Shown: piece by piece, positions 23,833 through 30,372 of the stretch
How positions within the stretch are numbered: the first letter of the stretch is position 1
How the letters are laid out: each line of letters begins with the position of its first letter
Assembly (NCBI RefSeq): GCF_937870815.1
Contig: NZ_CALMZS010000175.1
Span: 1-37,081 of the forward strand
Length of the DNA: 37,081 nucleotides
Origin: an uncultured Brevundimonas sp.
Lineage (GTDB): Bacteria; Pseudomonadota; Alphaproteobacteria; Caulobacterales; Caulobacteraceae
Reading direction: 5' to 3'
Program-made: the position numbers and the translations under genes
Notes under the pieces: model-generated
What the model was told of the DNA's origin: nothing
The model's input: only the letters and a program-made list of their open reading frames with translations
Databases searched by the model: none

Positions 23833-24239
23833 TGATCGGCGGAGGGCTGGCCCGGAAGCTGGCGAGGAAGGCCGTCGCGGCCGCCGTGGCGGCGGGCGCG
23901 GCCCTGGTCGCCGTGATCGCGTTCGGGGCGACGATCTTCTACGCCCTGTGCCTGGTGGTCGTGCCGCTCGCCGCGGCCGCCCTGACCATGCTGCTGTTCG
24001 CCCTGGCCGCGCTGGCGGTGGCGATGACATTCCTGCGGCGCGAGGCCGGCGAGGAAGAGGTCGAGGAGGACGAGCCGGCCGGTCTGGCCGAGCGCGCCTA
24101 CGCCCTGTTCCGAAACCGGCCCATCCTGGGGACGGCGGCGGCCCTGGCGGGGGGATGGATTTTCCTGCGCAACCCGGCGCTGGCGACGATGGTGGCCGCG
24201 GCCTTCACCGAGAAACCGCACGGGCGCCGGCGCCGCTGA
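23832..24239 (+). CDS. Hypothetical multi-helix membrane protein
   Basis: The 135-residue protein has two long N-terminal hydrophobic stretches (about residues 14-40 and 43-68), an acidic cytoplasmic-type segment 'EAGEEEVEEDEPAG', and a third weaker hydrophobic stretch 'PILGTAAALAGGWIFL'. The C-terminus is Arg-rich. I do not recognise a family. In E. coli, YqjD is followed by the membrane protein YqjE (holin-like), so this may be a positional counterpart, but that is inference. The ATG overlaps the DUF883 stop by one base, so it should share its stress regulation. Confidence 0.75.
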   Translation: MIGGGLARKLARKAVAAAVAAGAALVAVIAFGATIFYALCLVVVPLAAAALTMLLFALAALAVAMTFLRREAGEEEVEEDEPAGLAERAYALFRNRPILGTAAALAGGWIFLRNPALATMVAAAFTEKPHGRRRR

Positions 24240-24241
24240 GC

Positions 24242-24266
24242 GGAACGGGCCGCAGGCCGGAGAGTT
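24242..24266 (+). promoter_or_regulatory. Probable sigma-EcfG promoter for the DUF1328 gene
   Basis: GGAAC (24242-24246), 16 bases, then AGTT (24263-24266). This matches the EcfG consensus at 8 of 9 positions and lies 60 bases upstream of the DUF1328 ATG, just after the preceding stop codon. A second stress promoter here fits the upstream exact one. Confidence 0.6.
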
Positions 24267-24326
24267 GATCCCGCAGGCGCGGCGGTCTGAGCCGCTCCTT
24301 TGGATCAACATTCCGGGAGTCCGCTC

Positions 24327-24494
24327 ATGCTTCGCTGGGCCCTTATCTTCCTCGTCCTCGCCATCATCGCCGGCGCCCTCGGCGCGGGCGGCGTCGCGGG
24401 CCTGTCGATGAACATCGCCTATGTGCTGTTCATCGTCTTCCTGATCCTGCTGGTCGTGCACTTCTTCCAGGGGCGGCGCGGCACCAGGATCTAG
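24327..24494 (+). CDS. DUF1328 family small membrane protein
   Basis: The 55-residue protein is almost all two transmembrane helices: '[19 protein letters not shown]' and, after '[14 protein letters not shown]', '[17 protein letters not shown]'. This matches the YtjA/DUF1328 family, small stress-associated inner-membrane proteins of unknown mechanism. I chose the ATG at 24327 because GGGAG lies about 9 bases upstream. A probable sigma-EcfG promoter precedes it. The remnant of a transposase lies 13 bases downstream. Confidence 0.93.
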   Translation: MLRWALIFLVLAIIAGALGAGGVAGLSMNIAYVLFIVFLILLVVHFFQGRRGTRI

Positions 24495-24506
24495 ATCTAG
24501 TCTAAC

Positions 24507-24605
24507 GTGAAGACCGAGATCAGCCTCCACGTCCTGGCCTACAACATGAAGCGGGTGCTGGCAGTGCTCGGAACGAAGCCCATGATGGAGGCGATCAGAG
24601 CCTGA
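24507..24605 (+). pseudogene. Transposase C-terminal remnant (IS1182-like)
   Basis: A 32-codon frame ends in TGA at 24605 and encodes 'EISLHVLAYNMKRVLAVLG' followed by 'TKPMMEAIRA'. This is the recognisable C-terminal end of DDE transposases of the IS1182/IS5-like groups ('TEMSLHVLAYNLKRVI...'). An in-frame TAG lies only 9 bases upstream, so nothing of the catalytic domain is left. The next 110 bases (including the hairpin GAGGCGC / GCGCCTC at about 24611-24627 and a TTTTTACACGGCCTC stretch) could be the right end of the same element. No left end is seen. Family assignment is from memory. Confidence 0.7.
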
Positions 24606-24725
24606 GAAGGAGGCGCTCTGCGCCTCGTCACAAACTCGTGAACCGATCAAGCTCAGAGCATTTTTACACGGCCTCGGTCGGTAGCGGCCACTGGTACGAC
24701 GGTAAAGTTTGCGGAAAGGCCGCGC

Positions 24726-25391
24726 CTACTGCCGCGACAGGGCGCCGGCCAGGATGACGTCGACCTGTTTGCCCATGCGCTCGCCGAGCTGGGCCTCGGT
24801 CCAGCCGTCGTAGGCGGCGTGGCGGTAGTTGGCCAGGAAGGCGCCGTAGATCATCTCGCTCAGCAGCCGCACGTCGGCGTCCTGGCGCAGTTCGCCCTCG
24901 CCCACCCCGGCCTGCAGGGTGTCGGTGACGATCGAGAGGATCGGCTTGATGGCGGCGCGGGTGCGCATTTCGGCGGCCACGGGCTGGAACCACGAGCGGG
25001 CGATCACCGCCTGGACCAGCGGCAGCTGCTCCAGCGAGCCGTGGTAGCCGGCGCCCAGGGCGGACAGCAGACGGGCGCGCACCGAGCCCTCGGCGCCGGC
25101 GGCGGCCTTCATGGTCTCCGCCAGACGGCCCAGGTCGCTCGCCAGGACCGCCTCGAACAGTTCGGCCTTGTCCTGGAAATTGGCGAACACCGCGCCGGTC
25201 GACATGCCGGCGGCCTTGGCGATGTCGCGGATGGTGGCCGGATCGTAGCCGCGCTCGGCGAACAGCTGGCGGGCGGCGTCGAGGACCTTCTGCCGGGTGC
25301 GGACCTTGGCCGCCTGGCGGCGGTTCAGACGGGGGGCGTCGGACTCGGGCTGGGAATCGGTCTGGAGGGAGGACAGGGCGACATCTCGCAT
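24726..25391 (-). CDS. TetR family transcriptional regulator
   Basis: The 221-residue protein has a TetR DNA-binding domain at about residues 26-75 ('RTRQKVLDAARQLFAERGYDPATIRDIAKAAGMSTGAVFANFQDKAELF') (shown in parts: helix 1 'KVLDAARQLFAERGY', recognition helix 'STGAVFANFQDK'), then a helical ligand-binding domain. A 25-residue polar N-terminal tail precedes. The ligand is unknown. Upstream are direct repeats (25531-25586) that may be its operator. It lies beside a Kef-type antiporter gene transcribed in the same direction, which it might control. Confidence 0.9.
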   Translation of the reverse strand: MRDVALSSLQTDSQPESDAPRLNRRQAAKVRTRQKVLDAARQLFAERGYDPATIRDIAKAAGMSTGAVFANFQDKAELFEAVLASDLGRLAETMKAAAGAEGSVRARLLSALGAGYHGSLEQLPLVQAVIARSWFQPVAAEMRTRAAIKPILSIVTDTLQAGVGEGELRQDADVRLLSEMIYGAFLANYRHAAYDGWTEAQLGERMGKQVDVILAGALSRQ

Positions 25392-25520
25392 GAAACGGAT
25401 ACTCGACTGGACGGCGGATAGGGCCCGCCGATCGAAAACTTACCGCCGAAGCGATGGGGAGGGAGCGGAAACGCGACGCCGCGCAGCCGCAGGGAATCGT
25501 CTTCTGACGACGGGGGGCAG

Positions 25521-25586
25521 TCATCACGCAACGATGACCAAAATGGGGTGAGGAGATTAACGTGACGATGACCGCGGAGGTTAACG
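25521..25586 (-). promoter_or_regulatory. Cluster of direct and inverted repeats upstream of tetR
   Basis: GGAG[A/G]TTAACG occurs at 25552-25562 and 25576-25586, 24 bases apart. ACGATGACC occurs at 25531-25539 and 25565-25573. GTCATC-N7-GATGAC makes an inverted repeat at about 25520-25538. The cluster lies between the antiporter stop and the tetR start, so it is a likely control region for tetR. The binding protein is unknown. Confidence 0.45.
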
Positions 25587-25605
25587 CCGCGACATCTTGA
25601 CCGGT

Positions 25606-27432
25606 TCAGCTTCGTCCCCTGGACCGCAGGGCCCGCGCCTTGCGGGGCCGGTCGGCCCGGTCGGGCATGGCCTCCTGGAACAGGGCGCGGAACCGGTCGC
25701 GCCGTTCGTGGATCGAGGCCAGCACCAGCCCCATCGGCACCCCGAGGTCGACGAGGGTGTTCTCGGCCAGCTGCAGCGCCGCTTCGGTGGTTTCCGGCAC
25801 GGCGTCGGTGACCCCCAGCCGGTAGAGCCGCTCGGCGTGGCGTTCGTCGCGGGCGCGGGCGATGAGGATCAGCTCGGGCCGCAGCCGGCGCACGGCGCTG
25901 ACCACCTCGTCGACCTTGGCGGGGGCGTCCATGGTGACGATGACGGCGCGGGCGGTGTCCACGCCGCACAGCTGGAGCATTTCGGGCCGGCCCGCGTCGC
26001 CGTAGAAGACATCGGCCCCTTCGGCCCGGGCCCTGGCGACGGTCGAGGCGTCGGAGTCCACGGCCAGATAGGCCTGGCCGTGCTGGGTCAGCAGCTCCCC
26101 GACCAGGCGGCCGACCCGGCCGAAGCCGACGATCAGCACCTTGTCCGCGGTGTCGGTCGGCTCCAGCGCCTCGTCCGGCAGGTCCGGGGGGGCGGTCGCC
26201 TGGCGGGTCAGCCGACCGGCCAGGGCGGCCATCGCCGGGATGGTGAAGATGCTGATCGTGGCCGCGACCAGAACGGTGCCGGTGAAGGCCGGCGAGGCGA
26301 TGCCCTCGACCAGGCCGGCGCCGAGGATGACGAAGGCGAATTCGCCGGCCGGACCGAGCACCAGCGCCGTCTCGACCGCCGCCTTGCGCTTGACGCCCCA
26401 CAGCCGCGCGGCGCCGAAGATCATCGCGACCTTGATCCCGGTCAGGGCGGCGGCGAGGCCGAACACGCCCAGCGGATTGGCCGCCACGGCGTCGAGATCG
26501 AGGCCGATGCCGACGCCGACGAAGAAGACGCCGAGCAGCAGGCCCCTGAAAGGCTCTATGGCCAGCTCGACCTCGCGCCGGAACTCCGTCTCGGCCAGCA
26601 GCACGCCGGCGATCAGGGCCCCGAGGCTCATCGACAGGCCCGCCGCCTGGGCCGCGACGCCGGCCCCGACGACGACCAGCAGGCTGGCGGCCACGAACAT
26701 CTCCTGCCCCTGGCCGCGCGCCTTGGCCTTGGCCACCGAGCGGAACATCGGCCGCAGCACCAGCCGGCCCAGCCCGACCAGCAGCGCCAGGCCGATCGCC
26801 GCTGGAACCAGCGTCAGCAGCGCCGTCCTCAGCGTGCCGGCGTCGATGTCGCCGCCGCCCTGCGCCAGCGCCGCCAGCACGGTGACGGTGATCAGGATCG
26901 GGGCCACGGCCAGGTCCTGGGCGAGCAGGACCGCGAAGGTCGCCCGGCCGGAGGCGGTCCGCACCCGCCCCCGCTCGGCCAGCACCGGCATGACCACCGC
27001 CGTCGACGACAGCGCCAGCCCCATGCCCAGCACCGTCGCCGAAACCAGCGGCTGTCCCATCAGTACGAACAGCGCCGCCAGCGCCACGGCGCACGCCGCC
27101 ACCTGGGTCAGGCCCAGGCCGAACACCAGCCGGCGCATCGACCTGAGCCGTTCCCACGACAGCTCCAGCCCGATCATGAACAGCAGGAAGGCGACGCCGA
27201 GCTCGGACAGGGAGCGGATCTGCCCGGCGTCGGAAATGGTCAGCCAGGCCAGCCACGGCGCGCTCTCCGACAGGCGCGCCAGCCCGTCGGGCCCGAGCAG
27301 CACGCCCGCGGCGAGGAAGCCGAGGATGGGGCTGATCCTCAAGCGGTTGAACAGCGGGACCATGACGCCCGCGGCGGCCAGAAAGACCACCAGGTCCTTG
27401 TATTCGCCGCCCGCGCCGCCGTGACCCGTCAT
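25606..27432 (-). CDS. Kef-type K+/H+ antiporter (CPA2) with TrkA-N domain
   Basis: The 608-residue protein has about 12 transmembrane helices (residues about 10-390) of the CPA2 monovalent cation:proton antiporter fold, including 'LRISPILGFLAAGVLLGPDGL', the polar 'LLAQDLAVAPILI' helix (Asp in the ion path) and 'LVLGPAGEFAFVILG'. A cytoplasmic TrkA-N (RCK) domain starts near residue 430 with the nucleotide-binding loop GFGRVG. KefB/KefC proteins export K+ during electrophile stress or acid loading. No KefF/KefG ancillary oxidoreductase is adjacent. The start is the ATG at 27432; an 18-bp palindrome sits 15 bases upstream. Confidence 0.93.
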   Translation of the reverse strand: MTGHGGAGGEYKDLVVFLAAAGVMVPLFNRLRISPILGFLAAGVLLGPDGLARLSESAPWLAWLTISDAGQIRSLSELGVAFLLFMIGLELSWERLRSMRRLVFGLGLTQVAACAVALAALFVLMGQPLVSATVLGMGLALSSTAVVMPVLAERGRVRTASGRATFAVLLAQDLAVAPILITVTVLAALAQGGGDIDAGTLRTALLTLVPAAIGLALLVGLGRLVLRPMFRSVAKAKARGQGQEMFVAASLLVVVGAGVAAQAAGLSMSLGALIAGVLLAETEFRREVELAIEPFRGLLLGVFFVGVGIGLDLDAVAANPLGVFGLAAALTGIKVAMIFGAARLWGVKRKAAVETALVLGPAGEFAFVILGAGLVEGIASPAFTGTVLVAATISIFTIPAMAALAGRLTRQATAPPDLPDEALEPTDTADKVLIVGFGRVGRLVGELLTQHGQAYLAVDSDASTVARARAEGADVFYGDAGRPEMLQLCGVDTARAVIVTMDAPAKVDEVVSAVRRLRPELILIARARDERHAERLYRLGVTDAVPETTEAALQLAENTLVDLGVPMGLVLASIHERRDRFRALFQEAMPDRADRPRKARALRSRGRS

Positions 27433-27447
27433 TCGACCTCCGCACGG

Positions 27448-27465
27448 CTCAGCCTACAGGCTGAG
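27448..27465 (-). promoter_or_regulatory. 18-bp inverted repeat in the antiporter leader
   Basis: CTCAGCCT-AC-AGGCTGAG, an 8-bp perfect inverted repeat with a 2-base centre, lies 15 bases upstream of the antiporter ATG. It could be an operator, or an RNA hairpin covering the ribosome binding site (in RNA a 2-base loop would open by one or two pairs). Evidence is symmetry and position only. Confidence 0.4.
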
Positions 27466-27583
27466 GCGCCGGCCTGTCCGGGTTTCCGTCGCATAATGAC
27501 AAAAAATTCAGGCGACAGGCCATCTTCCGGGCGTAGGGTCCGGCGACCTTCCGGAAAGCGAAGTCAAGTCGAGGGAATTCCAC

Positions 27584-29725
27584 ATGAAGAAGCTGCTGAT
27601 CGGGGCCGCCGCCGGCGCCCTGCTCCTGCCTGCCGCGCCCGCCGCGGCCCAGCATTTCGCCGACGGCGGCCATGACCACGCCTGCGTCGACGACGCCTGC
27701 ACGGTGTTCGAGCTGTTCCAGACGCCCGAGGCCGGCGCCGCGGTGACCGGCTACCAGGGCGTCGAGGCGCCGAAATACGGGACCTGGGGCTTCGACCTGG
27801 CCGGTCGCGACACCTCGGTGTCGCCGGGCGAGAGCTTCATGCGCCACGCCAACGGCGCCGCGCTCGACGCCATGCAGATCCCGTCGGACCGCACCAGCTA
27901 CGGCTCCTTCGCCCTGCTGCGCGAACTGTCGGACAACCGGGTCAAGGCGATGATCGAGGGGCTCGTGGCCCGCACCGACCTGGCCCCGGGCTCGGACGAA
28001 CAGAAGATCGCCGACGCCTACCGCGCCTATATGGACGAGGCCCGCATCGAGGCGCTCGACGCCCAGCCGCTGCAGCCCTATCTGGCCGCCATCCGCGCCG
28101 CCGACACCCACCACAAGGCCGCGGTCTACATGGGCGAGACCCAGGGCCGCATCGGCGGGTCGATCTTCGGCTCCGGCATCTCCACCGACCAGAAGGCCCC
28201 GACCCGCTATGTCGTCACCACCGGCCAGTCGGGCCTCGGCCTGCCCAACCGCGACTACTATCTCGACGCCCGCTTCGCCGGGAAGAAGGCGCTGTACCGC
28301 GCCTATGTCGAGCGCATGCTGGGGATGATCGGCTGGGAGAACCCCGCCGCCAGCGCCGACGCCATCCTCGCCTTCGAGACCCGCATCGCCGAGGCGCACT
28401 GGACCCCGGTCCAGAACCGCAACCGCGACGAGACCTACAACGAATACACCATCGCCCAGCTGGCCGCCGAGGCCCCCGGCTTCCCGTGGCAGGACTACTA
28501 TTCGGCCATCGGCGTCGGCGACGTGCCGCGGCTGATCGTCCGCCAGGACACGGCCATGCCCAAGATCGCCGCCATCTACGCCGAGACCCCGATCGAGGTG
28601 ATCCAGGCCTGGCAGGCCTTCCACACCACCGACGACGGGGCCGGCCTGCTGTCGCGCCGCTTCGCCGACGCCCAGTGGGAGTTCCGCTCGCGCGACCTGA
28701 ACGGCCAGCCGGCGCAGCGGCCCCGCGACAAGCGCGGCGTCAGCTTCGCCGAGGGCATGCTCGGCGAGGCCGTCGGCCGCCAGTATGTGGCCGAATACTT
28801 CCCCGCCGAGTCCAAGGCCAAGATGGAGGAGCTGGTCGCCAACCTGCGCATCGCCCTGGGCAATCGCATCAACACCTACGGCTGGATGGGCGACGCCACC
28901 AAGGCCGCGGCCCAGGACAAGCTGGCCAAATTCACCGTCAAGATCGGCTATCCCGGCAAGTGGCGCGACTATTCGGCCCTCGAGGTCCGGCCCGACGACC
29001 TGTTCGGCAATGGCGAGCGGGCCGGCCTGTTCCGCTGGAACTATCAGCTCGCCCGGCTCAACGAGCCGGTCGACAAGGAGGAGTGGGGCATGACCCCGCA
29101 GACGGTCAACGCCTACTATAATTCGACCAACAACGAGATCGTCTTCCCGGCCGCCATCCTGCAGCCGCCCTTCTTCGATCCCGACGCGGATCCGGCCGTC
29201 AACTACGGCGGCATCGGCGGCGTCATCGGCCACGAGATCGGCCACGGCTTCGACGACCAGGGCTCCAAGTCCGACGGCGACGGCGTGCTGCGCAACTGGT
29301 GGACCGACGAGGACAAGGCCAATTTCCAGGCCCTGACCGCCCGTCTCGGGGCCCAGTACGACCAGTTCGAGCCGGTCCCGGGGCATCCGGTCCAGGGCGC
29401 CCTGACCATGGGCGAGAACATCGGCGACGCGGCCGGCAACGCGGTCGGGCTCGAGGCCTACCACCTGTCGCTGGACGGCCGGCCCGCCCCGGTCGTCGAC
29501 GGCCTGACCGGCGACCAGCGCTTCTTCTACGGCTGGGCCCAGGTCTGGCAGTCGAAATACCGCCACGACGCCCTGATCAACCAGATCGCCACCGACCCGC
29601 ACAGCCCGGCCGAGTTCCGGGTCATCGGGCCGGTGCGCAACATCGACGCCTGGTACGAGGCCTTCGACGTCCAGCCGGGCGACAGATACTACCTCGCCCC
29701 GGAAGACCGCGTCCGCATCTGGTAG
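27584..29725 (+). CDS. M13 family (neprilysin-like) metallopeptidase
   Basis: The 713-residue protein has a signal peptide (about residues 1-22, 'LLPAAPAAAQ') and a full M13 peptidase. The N-terminal helical domain is followed by the catalytic domain with 'NAYYNSTNNEIVFPAAILQPP' (substrate-binding strand), zinc motif HEIGH (H550, E551, H554) in 'GVIGHEIGHGFDDQGS', and the third ligand E611 with D615 in 'GENIGDAAG'. 'NIDAWYEAFDV' and the C-terminal W match the neprilysin/PepO family. It is expected to be periplasmic or secreted and to cut oligopeptides. A His/Asp-rich stretch follows the signal peptide. The start is the ATG at 27584 with GAGGGAA about 6 bases upstream. Confidence 0.96.
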   Translation: MKKLLIGAAAGALLLPAAPAAAQHFADGGHDHACVDDACTVFELFQTPEAGAAVTGYQGVEAPKYGTWGFDLAGRDTSVSPGESFMRHANGAALDAMQIPSDRTSYGSFALLRELSDNRVKAMIEGLVARTDLAPGSDEQKIADAYRAYMDEARIEALDAQPLQPYLAAIRAADTHHKAAVYMGETQGRIGGSIFGSGISTDQKAPTRYVVTTGQSGLGLPNRDYYLDARFAGKKALYRAYVERMLGMIGWENPAASADAILAFETRIAEAHWTPVQNRNRDETYNEYTIAQLAAEAPGFPWQDYYSAIGVGDVPRLIVRQDTAMPKIAAIYAETPIEVIQAWQAFHTTDDGAGLLSRRFADAQWEFRSRDLNGQPAQRPRDKRGVSFAEGMLGEAVGRQYVAEYFPAESKAKMEELVANLRIALGNRINTYGWMGDATKAAAQDKLAKFTVKIGYPGKWRDYSALEVRPDDLFGNGERAGLFRWNYQLARLNEPVDKEEWGMTPQTVNAYYNSTNNEIVFPAAILQPPFFDPDADPAVNYGGIGGVIGHEIGHGFDDQGSKSDGDGVLRNWWTDEDKANFQALTARLGAQYDQFEPVPGHPVQGALTMGENIGDAAGNAVGLEAYHLSLDGRPAPVVDGLTGDQRFFYGWAQVWQSKYRHDALINQIATDPHSPAEFRVIGPVRNIDAWYEAFDVQPGDRYYLAPEDRVRIW

Positions 29726-29746
29726 GCCGGTCTTCACCGAAGGGGA

Positions 29747-29775
29747 GGGCCGGGGCGGCGTGCTCCGGCCCCTTT
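29747..29775 (+). terminator. Probable terminator after the M13 peptidase gene
   Basis: GGGCCGG / CCGGCCC (7 bp) with an 11-base loop, followed by CTTTCC, 22 bases after the stop codon. The T-tract is short, so it is moderate evidence. It sits between convergent genes. Confidence 0.45.
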
Positions 29776-29795
29776 CCGACCCGCGGCCGGAACGG

Positions 29796-30146
29796 TCAGA
29801 GCGTCAGGCCGACTTTCGGGGCCGCCCAGACCATGGCCAGGTACAGCGCCACCGTCAGGGCGCAGCCGGCGGCGAGGGCCGGATAGAAGGCCACGCCGCG
29901 CTTCAGCAGCAGGGGGATCAGCAGGAACATCGGCAGCGACGGCAGCACATACCAGAAGGTGGCTCCGGCGTGCGCCGCCATGCGGGCCGGGTCGGCGGTG
30001 TCCCGCCACAGCCAGATCATGCCCAGCACCGAGACCAGCGGCAGGGACGCCACCAGGGCCGCGAAGCCGGGACTGCGTTTGGCGATCTCGGAGACGAGGG
30101 CGATGATCACCCCGGACAGCAGGGCCTTGACGATCAGGTAGAGCAT
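29796..30146 (-). CDS. DUF3147 family membrane protein
   Basis: The 116-residue protein has four hydrophobic segments and the DUF3147 pattern: 'LIVKALLSGVIIALVSEIAKRSPGFAALVASLPLVSVLGMIWLW' near the N-terminus (written here in family order: 'SEIAKRSPG', then 'ASLPLVSVLGMIWLW'). Function is unknown; members are small inner-membrane proteins. I chose the ATG at 30146 because GGGAGAA lies about 7 bases upstream; the in-frame upstream extension (to 30194) would run through the terminator hairpin. That hairpin in its leader suggests control by attenuation. Confidence 0.88.
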   Translation of the reverse strand: MLYLIVKALLSGVIIALVSEIAKRSPGFAALVASLPLVSVLGMIWLWRDTADPARMAAHAGATFWYVLPSLPMFLLIPLLLKRGVAFYPALAAGCALTVALYLAMVWAAPKVGLTL

Positions 30147-30167
30147 GCGGCTTCTCCCGGCCGGGCG

Positions 30168-30289
30168 CGAAAAAGCCCGCCGCGGGGGATACATCGCGGC
30201 GGGCTTCTTTCGCTCTCTACGGAGCGGACGTTTCCTCCCCGAAACGCCTCCGAAAGGCTGCTACGCCGGGGCGCCGCAGCTTCCGAGTG
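30168..30289 (-). ncRNA. Candidate structured leader or small RNA upstream of DUF3147
   Basis: About 120 bases on the minus strand form a chain of hairpins: GCTGC/GCAGC (30257-30261 with 30276-30280, extended by an inner CGC/GCG), GCCT/AGGC (30246-30249 with 30255-30258), CGTTTC/GAAACG (30229-30234 with 30241-30246) and CGCTC/GAGCG (30211-30215 with 30222-30226), then a strong terminator (30170-30206). Bases 30257-30258 are shared by two stems and 30246 by two, so some are mutually exclusive. Doubled TTGAC boxes (30315-30319, 30320-30324) could be the -35. It matches no riboswitch class or sRNA I know. Confidence 0.45.
30170..30206 (-). terminator. Strong intrinsic terminator between hisS and DUF3147
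   Basis: A perfect 12-bp stem, AAGCCCGCCGCG / CGCGGCGGGCTT, with a 10-base loop; on the minus strand it runs into TTTTT (30170-30174). It ends either the hisS transcript or the candidate RNA just upstream. It lies 24 bases before the DUF3147 ATG, so that gene needs read-through, its own promoter, or regulated antitermination. Confidence 0.88.
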
Positions 30290-30372
30290 GCCACAGGATG
30301 ACGACATTCCAGGGGTCAAGTCAATGAAGTCGCTTCTGAAACGGGCGGTTTTCATCACTTATCAATGATAAC

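Noticed and set aside
24599..24660. GAGCCTGA...GCTC hairpin as another copy of repeat module A
   Set aside because: Similarity is limited to the outer 8 bases; the position right after the transposase tail makes IS end sequence more likely.
25562..25600. A 12-codon frame starting GTG after a GAGGAG site (possible leader peptide)
   Set aside because: No gene follows on that strand, and the sequence is better explained as part of the repeat cluster before tetR.
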